Assembly: GCF_023375815.1 (NCBI RefSeq)
Contig: NZ_CP067412.1
Span: 4,712,001-4,776,000, forward strand
Direction: 5' to 3'
DNA length: 64,000 nucleotides
DNA from: Pseudomonas sp. HS6
GTDB taxonomy: Bacteria; Pseudomonadota; Gammaproteobacteria; Pseudomonadales; Pseudomonadaceae
The position numbers and the translations under genes are program-made. Positions 28,445-36,327 of this stretch are shown here, in pieces. Each line of letters starts with the position of its first letter. The first letter of the stretch is position 1. The notes below the pieces were generated by a model, which was not told the origin of the DNA, searched no databases, and saw nothing but the letters and a program-made list of their open reading frames with translations.

Positions 28445-29836
28445 ATGAATCTGCCCCTGATTCTTAACTTGCTGGTGTTCCTCGCCCTGCTCTTCGGCCT
28501 GGCGCAAACCCGTCACACCTCGTGGAGCCTGGCGAAGAAAGTCCTGCTCGCGCTGGTGCTGGGCGTGGCATTCGGCGTCGCGCTGCACACGATTTACGGT
28601 GCCGGCAACCCGGTACTGAAAGCCTCGATCGGCTGGTTCGATCTGGTCGGCAACGGTTACGTGCAACTGCTGCAAATGATCGTGATCCCGCTGGTGTTCG
28701 CCTCGATTCTTAGCGCGGTGGCCCGTCTGCACAACGCGTCGTCGCTGGGCAAGATCAGCTTCCTGACCATCGGCACGCTGCTGTTCACCACCGCGATTGC
28801 GGCGCTGATCGGTATCGGCCTGACCAACCTGTTCGGCCTGACCGCCGAAGGCCTGGTCGCCGGCACTCAGGAAATGGCCCGTCTGCAAACCATTCAGACC
28901 GACTATGCTGGCAAGGTCGCCGACCTGAATGTGCCGCAACTGCTGCTGTCGTTCATCCCGCAGAACCCGTTCGCCGACCTGGCCCGGGCCAAGCCGACCT
29001 CGATCATCAGCGTGGTGATCTTCGCCGCGTTCCTGGGGGTTGCCGCGCTGCAACTGCTCAAGGATGACGTCGAAAAAGGTCAGAAAGTGATCAACGCCAT
29101 CGACACCCTGCAAGCCTGGGTGATGCGTCTGGTGCGTCTGGTGATGAAGCTGACCCCGTACGGCGTACTGGCGCTGATGACCAAAGTGGTTGCCGGTTCC
29201 AACCTGCAGGACATCATCAAGCTCGGCAGTTTTGTGGTTGTCTCGTACCTCGGCCTGGGCCTGATGTTCGTGGTGCATGGGCTGCTGGTATCGGCGGCCG
29301 GGATCAACCCGCTGCGTTTCTTCCGCAAGATCTGGCCGGTGCTGACCTTCGCCTTCACCAGCCGTTCCAGCGCGGCGAGCATCCCGCTGAGCATCGAAGC
29401 GCAGACCCGTCGCCTGGGCATTCCGCAATCGGTGGCAAGCTTCGCGGCCTCGTTCGGCGCGACCATCGGCCAGAACGGCTGCGCCGGCCTGTACCCGGCA
29501 ATGTTGGCGGTGATGGTTGCGCCAACCGTGGGCATCAACCCGCTGGATCCGCTGTGGATCGCGACGCTGGTGGCGATTGTGACCCTGAGTTCGGCCGGTG
29601 TGGCGGGCGTGGGTGGCGGTGCGACCTTCGCGGCACTGATCGTGCTGCCGGCCATGGGCTTGCCGGTTTCGCTGGTGGCGTTGCTGATTTCGGTCGAGCC
29701 GCTGATCGACATGGGTCGTACGGCGCTGAACGTGAGTGGTTCGATCACCGCTGGCGCGATTACCAGCCAGGCGATGCAGCAGACCGACAAGGCCCTGCTG
29801 GATGCCGATGAGCATGCGGAGCTTGCTCAGGCTTGA
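28445..29836 (+). CDS. TcyP-like L-cystine:proton/sodium symporter
   Basis: A 463-residue carrier of the dicarboxylate/amino acid:cation symporter family. About eight membrane helices and two re-entrant loops are expected. The hallmark serine-rich loop is [11 protein letters not shown], and [12 protein letters not shown] lies near residue 78. The long form with LFGLAQTRH at the N-terminus matches the TcyP/YdjN cystine importers. Divergent from pchP, with 240 bases between them. Confidence 0.88.
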   Translation: MNLPLILNLLVFLALLFGLAQTRHTSWSLAKKVLLALVLGVAFGVALHTIYGAGNPVLKASIGWFDLVGNGYVQLLQMIVIPLVFASILSAVARLHNASSLGKISFLTIGTLLFTTAIAALIGIGLTNLFGLTAEGLVAGTQEMARLQTIQTDYAGKVADLNVPQLLLSFIPQNPFADLARAKPTSIISVVIFAAFLGVAALQLLKDDVEKGQKVINAIDTLQAWVMRLVRLVMKLTPYGVLALMTKVVAGSNLQDIIKLGSFVVVSYLGLGLMFVVHGLLVSAAGINPLRFFRKIWPVLTFAFTSRSSAASIPLSIEAQTRRLGIPQSVASFAASFGATIGQNGCAGLYPAMLAVMVAPTVGINPLDPLWIATLVAIVTLSSAGVAGVGGGATFAALIVLPAMGLPVSLVALLISVEPLIDMGRTALNVSGSITAGAITSQAMQQTDKALLDADEHAELAQA

Positions 29837-29843
29837 TTGACGT

Positions 29844-29873
29844 TGTGGCGAGGGAGCGTGCTCCCTCGCCACA
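29844..29873. repeat. Palindromic REP-type hairpin
   Basis: TGTGGCGAGGGAGC-GT-GCTCCCTCGCCACA is a 30-base palindrome between convergent tcyP-like and folA genes. It is a different REP subtype from the GTGGGAGCTGGC form and is a likely terminator for both genes. Confidence 0.85.
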
Positions 29874-29876
29874 GAT

Positions 29877-30389
29877 TCAGGCTTTTTCCCAGACTTCGAA
29901 GTGGTAAGCCGGTTTTTCGCCTTCAGCCGGATTCGGCACGTTCGACACCAGTTTCCACTGGTTCAGATCGAACTCCGGAAACCACGCATCGCCTTCCGGG
30001 CTCAGTGCCACGCGAGTCAGATACAAACGATCCGCCTGCGCCAGCCCCTGTGCATACAGTTGTGCCCCGCCAATCAGCATCAATTCATCGACGCCCTGTT
30101 CTTTCGCCCATTCTTCGGCGCGAACCACCGCGGCTTCCAGCGACGGATAGACTTCCGCGCCTTCCAGCACCAGATCGGTCTGACGGCTGACCACGATGTT
30201 CAAGCGCCCCGGCAACGGACGACCCAGCGAATCCCAGGTCTTGCGGCCCATGATGATTGGCTTGCCGAGCGTCGTGGCCTTGAAGTATTTGAAATCCCCC
30301 GGCAGGTGCCAGGGCATGCTGTTGTCGACGCCGATCACGCGGTTTTCACCGAGGGCTGCGATCAGGCTGAGAGGGAGTGATTTAGTCAT
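29877..30389 (-). CDS. folA: Dihydrofolate reductase FolA
   Basis: A 170-residue enzyme making tetrahydrofolate with NADPH. Landmarks are LIAALGENRVIGVDNSMPWHLPGD, the NADPH site IIMGRKTWDSLGRPLPGR, and IGGAQLYAQ. The start MTKSLPLSLIAA is chosen; an upstream in-frame ATG at 30455 would add an unrelated extension. Confidence 0.96.
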   Translation of the reverse strand: MTKSLPLSLIAALGENRVIGVDNSMPWHLPGDFKYFKATTLGKPIIMGRKTWDSLGRPLPGRLNIVVSRQTDLVLEGAEVYPSLEAAVVRAEEWAKEQGVDELMLIGGAQLYAQGLAQADRLYLTRVALSPEGDAWFPEFDLNQWKLVSNVPNPAEGEKPAYHFEVWEKA

Positions 30390-30474
30390 GCCGGCGAGGA
30401 TACCAGAGCCGTGCTTACCCCGATAAGCGCCACAGCGGTTATGCTCACGGCTCAATCAAGCAACGGGATGCCGC

Positions 30475-31848
30475 GTGACTGAACTGACTTCACTGCAAAA
30501 CCTCTGGCTCACCGAAACCGTGCGCCTGCGCGAAGAACACGCAGGTCCGCTGGACGATCTGGAAGCCAATCGCCTGGCCCGCGCGGCCGGCGGCGATCTG
30601 CCGGGACGCATTCAACGCCGCGCCCTGTGGCTGGCCGAGCGCGATGGCCTGACCTCGGCGCTCAAGCATTGGCTGCAAGGCGCGCGTCTGGCGCTGGTGC
30701 TGCTGGCGATCCTCGCGGTATTGAGCGGCGCCGGGCTGGCCTTCGCCGCGCTGGGCCAGACGCCGGTCAATGTGTTCTGGGCCTTGGGTAGCCTGCTCGG
30801 ACTGAACCTGATCTTGCTGTTGAGCTGGGCGCTGGGGCTGATCTTTGCCGGCGAACACGGCGCCACCCTCGGCCGCTCGTGGCTGTGGCTCAGTGAAAAA
30901 CTCGCCCGCGACGCCAAGGCTGCGCAACTGGCGCCGGCCCTGCTGTTGATGCTGCAACGCAAGAAGCTCAATCGCTGGGCGCTCGGTACGCTGGTCAATG
31001 GCCTGTGGCTGCTGGCGATGTTCAGCGCGCTGGTTTTGCTGCTGACGCTGATGGCGACCCGACGCTACGGCTTCGTCTGGGAAACCACAATTCTCAGTGC
31101 CGATACGTTCATCAACATGACCCAGGCCCTCGGCGCATTGCCAGCGCTGCTGGGCTTCAACGTGCCGACCGTCGAAATGATCCGCGCCAGCGGCGACACC
31201 GCGCTGAACATAGAAAGCGCCCGTCAGGCCTGGGCGACCTGGCTGGTCGGCGTGCTGGTGGTCTACGGCGTGCTACCGCGCCTGCTGCTGGCGCTGCTTT
31301 GCTTCTGGCGCTGGAACAGCGGTAAAGCGGCGTTGCGTCTGGATCTGAACCTGCCTGGTTACGCCCAGCTGCGCGAACGCCTGATGCCAACCAGCGAACG
31401 CCTCGGCATCACCGACCCTGAGCCTGCGCAACTGCACCGCGTCGAAAGCGCCGTCGGCGAACACGCCAGCGATGGAGCATTACTCGTAGCAATCGAACTC
31501 GACGATCAACACCCATGGCCACCGACGCTGCCGAAGAACGTCAGCAACGCCGGCATCCTCGATAGCCGTGAATCACGCCACAAACTGCTCGAACAGCTCA
31601 GCCGCTTCCCGCCGGCGCGCCTCGCGATTGCCTGCGACCCACGGCGCTCCCCGGATCGCGGCAGTCTTGCCCTCATCGCCGAGCTGGCGCGCAATGCCGC
31701 CGCGACCCGCGTCTGGCTGTTGCAAGCGCCGCAAGGACAAGCACTGGATGCCCAACGACTCGGTGACTGGCATCTGGCGCTGCAACAACTGGAGCTGCCA
31801 TTCGCCGATTGCGCCCCGTTGAACTGGCTGGAGCACGGACATGACTGA
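30475..31848 (+). CDS. DUF2868 membrane protein
   Basis: A 457-residue protein starting at GTG. Two hydrophobic pairs (about residues 75-130 and 170-200) and a further segment near 250-285 make it an inner-membrane protein; the last ~170 residues are soluble. It belongs to the DUF2868 family, whose function is unknown. It overlaps the following GTPase gene by 8 bases (ATGACTGA). This pairing is widespread in Pseudomonas and suggests that the two proteins act together at the membrane. Confidence 0.85.
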   Translation: MTELTSLQNLWLTETVRLREEHAGPLDDLEANRLARAAGGDLPGRIQRRALWLAERDGLTSALKHWLQGARLALVLLAILAVLSGAGLAFAALGQTPVNVFWALGSLLGLNLILLLSWALGLIFAGEHGATLGRSWLWLSEKLARDAKAAQLAPALLLMLQRKKLNRWALGTLVNGLWLLAMFSALVLLLTLMATRRYGFVWETTILSADTFINMTQALGALPALLGFNVPTVEMIRASGDTALNIESARQAWATWLVGVLVVYGVLPRLLLALLCFWRWNSGKAALRLDLNLPGYAQLRERLMPTSERLGITDPEPAQLHRVESAVGEHASDGALLVAIELDDQHPWPPTLPKNVSNAGILDSRESRHKLLEQLSRFPPARLAIACDPRRSPDRGSLALIAELARNAAATRVWLLQAPQGQALDAQRLGDWHLALQQLELPFADCAPLNWLEHGHD

Positions 31849-33226
31849 TGCCTGGAAAGCGCCGCTGAAACTGGCGGTGGTCGGCCACACCAACGTCGGC
31901 AAGACTTCGCTGTTGCGCACCCTGACCCGCGATGTCGGTTTCGGCGAAGTTTCCCATCGCCCGAGCACCACGCGGCATGTCGAAGGCGCGCGGTTGTCGG
32001 TGGATGGCGAGCCGTTGCTCGACCTCTACGACACGCCGGGCCTGGAAGACGCCATCGCCCTGCTGGATTTTCTCGAGCGACTTGAGCGCCCCGGCGAACG
32101 CCTCGACGGCCCGGCGCGACTGGCGCGGTTTCTCGACGGCAGCGAAGCGCGCCAGCGGTTCGAACAGGAAGCCAAGGTGCTGCGGCAACTGCTTGATTCC
32201 GACGCTGGCCTGTACGTAATTGATGCCCGCGAACCGGTGCTGGCCAAGTACCGCGATGAGCTGGAGGTGTTGGCCAGTTGCGGCAAGCCGTTGCTGCCAG
32301 TGCTGAATTTCGTCAGCAGCGCCAACCACCGGGAACCGGACTGGCGTGAAGCGCTGGCGCGTCTGGGCCTGCATGCGCTGGTGCGTTTCGACAGCGTCGC
32401 CCCGCCCGAAGATGGCGAGCGGCGGCTATATGAAAGCCTCGCACTGTTGCTGGAAAACGCCCGCCCTCAGCTCGAACGGCTGATCGCCGATCAACAGGCC
32501 CAACGCCTCGCCCGCGAGCAAAGCGCCGCACGCCTGATCGCCGAGTTGCTGATCGACTGCGCCGCGTGCCGGCGCAGTGTGGCGAGCAACGCCGAACAGG
32601 AACAACAAGCTATCAGCGAACTGCGCAAAGCCGTGCGCCAACGCGAACAGAAATGCGTCGAGGCGCTGCTCAAGCTCTACGCCTTCCGACCGCAAGACGC
32701 CGCGGCCAGCGATCTGCCGCTGCTCGATGGGCGCTGGGGCGATGACCTGTTCAACCCGGAAACCCTCAAGCAACTCGGCGTGCGGGTCGGCGGCGGGATT
32801 GCGGCCGGCGCAGCCGCCGGTGCGGGTGTGGATCTGTTGGTGGGCGGCATCACCCTCGGCGCCGCAGCACTGGCCGGTGCAATTGCCGGTGGCGCCCTGC
32901 AAACCGCCCGCAGCTATGGCAATCGCCTGCTCGGCAAGATCAAAGGGCAGCGAGAACTGACGGTCGACGACAACGTGTTGCGTCTGCTGGCACTGCGTCA
33001 GCGGCAACTGCTGCAAGCGCTGAATGCCCGTGGCCATGCGGCGCTGGACAGCATTCAGGTGGCGACGCCGCAGGACAAGAACTGGCGCGAGGGTAAGTTG
33101 CCCGAAGCTTTGGGGAAGGCGCGGGCCCATCCGCAGTGGTCGTCGCTCAACCCACATCCGAAGCTGAATCAGGCGGAGCGGCAGGAGCAGATTGAGTCGT
33201 TGGTGGGGAAGGTGCTTGAGCTTTAG
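31841..33226 (+). CDS. Era-like GTPase with DUF3482
   Basis: A 461-residue protein. The N-terminal GTPase domain has P-loop GHTNVGKTS (15-23), a switch-I Thr in RPSTTRHVEG, and G3 DTPG (64-67). At the expected G4 position it reads LNFVSS instead of N-K-x-D, so guanine specificity may be altered. A DUF3482 region follows, containing a long glycine-zipper hydrophobic stretch (about residues 310-350, GVRVGGGIAAGAAAGAGVD...) that could insert into or associate with membrane. Coupled to the DUF2868 gene. Role unknown. Confidence 0.85.
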   Translation: MTDAWKAPLKLAVVGHTNVGKTSLLRTLTRDVGFGEVSHRPSTTRHVEGARLSVDGEPLLDLYDTPGLEDAIALLDFLERLERPGERLDGPARLARFLDGSEARQRFEQEAKVLRQLLDSDAGLYVIDAREPVLAKYRDELEVLASCGKPLLPVLNFVSSANHREPDWREALARLGLHALVRFDSVAPPEDGERRLYESLALLLENARPQLERLIADQQAQRLAREQSAARLIAELLIDCAACRRSVASNAEQEQQAISELRKAVRQREQKCVEALLKLYAFRPQDAAASDLPLLDGRWGDDLFNPETLKQLGVRVGGGIAAGAAAGAGVDLLVGGITLGAAALAGAIAGGALQTARSYGNRLLGKIKGQRELTVDDNVLRLLALRQRQLLQALNARGHAALDSIQVATPQDKNWREGKLPEALGKARAHPQWSSLNPHPKLNQAERQEQIESLVGKVLEL

Positions 33227-33230
33227 ATCC

Positions 33231-33399
33231 CTGCCCTCACCCCAACCCTCCCGAAACGTCGGACCGCCCAGAGGGAGAGGGAGCCGATCTTCATGCTTTT
33301 CAAACCTGAGTTCGACTTAATTATCTCAGGTCGATGTATGACCCAAGAACAACACGGTCAGCTCCCTCTCCCTCCGGGAGAGGGTTGGGGTGAGGGCAG
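33231..33399. repeat. Nested palindromic intergenic element, copy 1
   Basis: A perfect 20-bp terminal inverted repeat (CTGCCCTCACCCCAACCCTC at 33231-33250 with its complement at 33380-33399) encloses a second 14-bp pair (33271-33284 with 33361-33374) and a central ACCTGAG...CTCAGGT hairpin (33304-33331). A related copy lies at 60492-60667. Both copies share the core TCAGGTCGATGTAT. It looks like a MITE-like or REP-like mobile palindrome. Confidence 0.88.
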
Positions 33400-33405
33400 C
33401 AATCA

Positions 33406-33963
33406 CTAAGCAGACAACAAAGCTTCAGCCTTGCGCTTGAGAACAGACAGATCCATCACCGGCACTGCCATCTCCTTCGCCAGTTCATCCCACTGGCGCA
33501 TCCGCAGACTGACGGCGCACAACGGATCCTGCTCGAACGCATCAGCTTCAGCCTCGGTCATCACCCCACCCTGATATTCCAGGGTGCGGCGGCTGGCTTC
33601 GCTCAAACGCTCGTAATAACCCGCCTCCCGTAGCGTCAGATAGCGCTTGGCCTGGACGTGATATTCCACCAGCCGAGCCAGACGCTCGCTGAATCCGGCC
33701 TCACGCAGATAATCGGCACCGAGGCGCTCATGGCTGACGACGCCGTAACCGCCCATGTTCTCCGCGCCCTCGGCACACAAATGGCCTATGTCATGGAAGA
33801 ACGCGGCGAGCACCACTTCGTCGTCAAAGCCTTCGGCGATGGCCAGTTGCGCCGCCTGGGACATGTGCTCGATCTGCGACACCGGTTCGCCGATGTAATC
33901 GCTGGCGCCGAAGCGCTCATAGAGTCCGAACACCCGTTCGATGACTTGCTCCTGACTCAACAT
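33406..33963 (-). CDS. PhnZ-like HD-domain phosphonate oxygenase
   Basis: A 185-residue HD-fold protein of the phosphonate-operon-associated type (TIGR03276). The active site of the mixed-valence diiron enzyme PhnZ can be mapped residue by residue: Y23, E26, H33, H57-D58 (FFHDIGHL), H78, H102, K106 and D159, each one or two positions earlier than in PhnZ. PhnZ splits 2-amino-1-hydroxyethylphosphonate into glycine and phosphate. The usual partner hydroxylase PhnY is not nearby. Its ATG shares a base with the stop of the upstream FAD oxidoreductase gene. Identity is strong; exact substrate is inferred. Confidence 0.85.
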   Translation of the reverse strand: MLSQEQVIERVFGLYERFGASDYIGEPVSQIEHMSQAAQLAIAEGFDDEVVLAAFFHDIGHLCAEGAENMGGYGVVSHERLGADYLREAGFSERLARLVEYHVQAKRYLTLREAGYYERLSEASRRTLEYQGGVMTEAEADAFEQDPLCAVSLRMRQWDELAKEMAVPVMDLSVLKRKAEALLSA

Positions 33964-35096
33964 CAACGCTCTCCAAAAAGCTGTGCAACATTGCGCTCGG
34001 CCATGGCCGGGCCGACGCTCATGCCGACGCCACTGTGCATCAGCGCCACACTCAGCCCTGGTTCCGGACGCAGGAACGAAAACGGCCCCGGCCCCCGGGA
34101 ACCATAGACACCCTGCCAACGCTCGACCATTTGCACCTTGCAGCCGAGGGTCTGTTCGGCCAGTTCGAGCATCCAGTTGTCGACTTGCTCGGCGTTGAAC
34201 GGTGACACGTCGCTGCCGTAATGGTGCGAGTCACCGATGATCAGTTCTCCGTAAGGCGTCGGGCTGATCAGCAGGTGAATGCCGTTTTCCTGCAGGTGCG
34301 GTTGCTCGCGCAGGATTTGCGCCTGCACTGCGGCCGCTTCCGGCAGATCGGCGAAGGCGCCGTAGTGCACGCAACTGAGACCGGTGAGCAAGGCGTGTTG
34401 CAGGTTCAGGTCGATCTGCGGCCGGGCGCGGAGCATTTGCAGACGGCAGATCTGCGGGTCGAGGGCGGCAATCGGTTCGGCCAGCAAGGTCTGATAATCG
34501 TGGCCCGAGCAAACGATGATCTGCTCGGCGGTAAAAGTGCCAGCAGTGCTTTGCAGCCGCCCCGGCTCGACATCGCGCACCAGCGTCGAGAAGTGAAACT
34601 CGACGTTGAGTTCGCGACGCAGGTAATCGATCAGCGCCGGAATCGCTTCCCGGGAATACAGCTGTTGATCGTCCATGCCGTGCAGCGCGGCGCGGTGATG
34701 GCTGAACTGGCCGCCATACAGATCGCGTAATTCGGCTCCGCGCAGCAACTCGACGCGATAGTCATGCTCCACGGCGCGCCCGGCGCAGAAGGCTTCGAGC
34801 AAGTGCTCTTCGGCCTCGGTGCGGGCGAACAGGTACGAGCCGTTGCGCTTGAGTTGCAGGCCGGCGAGCTGCGCCCACTGGCCCCAGATTTCGCGGCTGG
34901 CCTTGGCCAGTTCGAGCATCGGGCCCGGTGGCTGGCCGGTGACCAGTGCCTGGCCGAAGTTGCGCACTGACGCGCCGAGTGGCGTGGCGGTGCGCTCGAA
35001 AACCGTGACCTTGAGACCGCGCCGGGCGGCAGCATAAGCGTGGGACAGGCCGAGGATGCCGGCGCCGACGATCAGCAAGTCTTTGTGTTGTGTCAT
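33963..35096 (-). CDS. FAD-dependent oxidoreductase of phosphonate loci (TIGR03364 type)
   Basis: A 377-residue DAO-like flavoprotein. The FAD-binding motif is LLIVGAGILGLSHAYAAARRG near the N-terminus; the late GSRGPGPFSFLRPEPGLSVALMHSGVGMS segment closes the flavin site. The family is defined by its association with HD-domain phosphonate proteins and AEP transporters, as here. Likely reaction: oxidation of aminoethylphosphonate or an N-substituted form to phosphonoacetaldehyde (inference from the family). The start is chosen just before the FAD motif; the frame extends to 35183. Confidence 0.82.
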   Translation of the reverse strand: MTQHKDLLIVGAGILGLSHAYAAARRGLKVTVFERTATPLGASVRNFGQALVTGQPPGPMLELAKASREIWGQWAQLAGLQLKRNGSYLFARTEAEEHLLEAFCAGRAVEHDYRVELLRGAELRDLYGGQFSHHRAALHGMDDQQLYSREAIPALIDYLRRELNVEFHFSTLVRDVEPGRLQSTAGTFTAEQIIVCSGHDYQTLLAEPIAALDPQICRLQMLRARPQIDLNLQHALLTGLSCVHYGAFADLPEAAAVQAQILREQPHLQENGIHLLISPTPYGELIIGDSHHYGSDVSPFNAEQVDNWMLELAEQTLGCKVQMVERWQGVYGSRGPGPFSFLRPEPGLSVALMHSGVGMSVGPAMAERNVAQLFGER

Positions 35097-35124
35097 TGAA
35101 AGGTGCTCTGAATGAGAGACCGCC

Positions 35125-35228
35125 ATCGCTGGCAAGTCGAATCGTCGAACCGCAGCTCCCACATTGGCCGGTGTGAAACACACATTGTGTGAACACCGCC
35201 AAACCTGTGGGAGCTGGCTTGCCAGCGA
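35125..35228. repeat. REPIN with one interrupted arm
   Basis: The right arm GTGGGAGCTGGCTTGCCAGC (from 35207) is intact. In the left arm (35125-35162) the central base is replaced by 16 bases (TCGAATCGTCGAACCG), so ATCGCTGGCAAG and CAGCTCCCAC are separated. It lies between the FAD oxidoreductase and the AEP transporter genes. Confidence 0.8.
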
Positions 35229-35254
35229 AGGGGCCCCGTCAGTCGATGAAGTTC

Positions 35255-36280
35255 TTACTTGGCAGCGACTTTCTCGGACTTGCCGTCATAGCGCTTGCGC
35301 CATTCGGTCAGGATCTCGTCGCGGTTCTTCGAGGCCCAGGCAAAGTCGTTCTTGATCAGGCGCTGCTCGTAGTCGGCCGGCAGTTCGGTTTGCGGCTTGG
35401 CGATGCCCGGTTGGGCGAGGACGGCGAAGTTTTCCTTGTACAGGTCCATCGCCGGAGCGCTGGCGGAGAAGTCGGCCAGTTTCTTCGCGGCTTCTTCGTG
35501 CGGCGTGCCTTTGATCACGGCAGTCGCTTCGATCTCCCAGCCCAGGCCTTCCTTCGGCAGGATGATGTCCAGCGGCGCGCCCTGGCGCTTCAACTGTACG
35601 GCTGGATATTCAAAGGAAATGCCGATCGGGAATTCGCCCGCCGCCGCCAGTTTGCAAGGCTTGGAACCGGAGTGAACGTACTGGCCGATGTTCTGGTGCA
35701 GACCGTCCATGTAGGCCCAGCCCTGCTTCTCGCCGAAGGTTTGCAGCCAAGCGCTGACGTCGAGGAAACCGGTGCCGGACGAAGCCGGGTTCGGCATCAC
35801 GATCTTGCCTTTGTACTCAGGCTTGGTCAGGTCCTGCCAGCTCACCGGCTTGGTCAGGCCCTGTTTCTCGGCCTCGACGGTGTTGAAGCAAATGGTCGCG
35901 GCCCAGACGTCCATGCCGACCCAGGCTGGCGGATTGGCGGCATCGCGGTAGTTCGCGCCGATCTTGCCCAGGTCCTTCGGCGCATAGCTTTGCAGCATGC
36001 CTTGCTGATCGAGGATCGCCAGGCTCGATGCCGCCAGCCCCCACACCGCGTCAGCCTGTGGACGCTCTTTTTCGGCCAGCAGTTTGGCGGTGATGATCCC
36101 GGTGGAATCGCGCACCCACTTGATCTCGACGTCCGGGTTGGCCTTTTCGAACGCTTCCTTATAGCTCTTGAGCTGTTCGGCTTCGAGGGCGGTGTACACC
36201 GTCAACTCGGTTTTTGCCGCGAAGGCATTCAGGCTGAAAGTAGCGAGCACAGCAGCGGCCAGGGCCATAGGCTTGAACAT
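35255..36280 (-). CDS. phnS: 2-Aminoethylphosphonate ABC transporter substrate-binding protein
   Basis: A 341-residue periplasmic binding protein with a signal peptide (about 1-22, SLNAFA). The fold is that of the iron/thiamine/AEP type-2 binding proteins (KTELTVYTALEAEQLKSYKEAF; SSGTGFLDVSAWLQTFG). First gene product encountered by the ligand in the three-part importer with phnU and phnT. Ligand assignment rests on the phosphonate genes beside it; relatives bind Fe(III) or polyamines. Confidence 0.82.
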   Translation of the reverse strand: MFKPMALAAAVLATFSLNAFAAKTELTVYTALEAEQLKSYKEAFEKANPDVEIKWVRDSTGIITAKLLAEKERPQADAVWGLAASSLAILDQQGMLQSYAPKDLGKIGANYRDAANPPAWVGMDVWAATICFNTVEAEKQGLTKPVSWQDLTKPEYKGKIVMPNPASSGTGFLDVSAWLQTFGEKQGWAYMDGLHQNIGQYVHSGSKPCKLAAAGEFPIGISFEYPAVQLKRQGAPLDIILPKEGLGWEIEATAVIKGTPHEEAAKKLADFSASAPAMDLYKENFAVLAQPGIAKPQTELPADYEQRLIKNDFAWASKNRDEILTEWRKRYDGKSEKVAAK

Positions 36281-36327
36281 GATCGTTTTCCTGTAGGTGA
36301 GTTGAGGCTAAAGGGACAAGTCGTGGA

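Noticed and set aside
27143..29872. A 909-codon open frame on the minus strand
   Set aside because: Only the last 353 codons encode PchP, with a signal peptide and ribosome binding site at 28204. The upstream part is antisense to the transporter gene and low in complexity, an effect of high GC.
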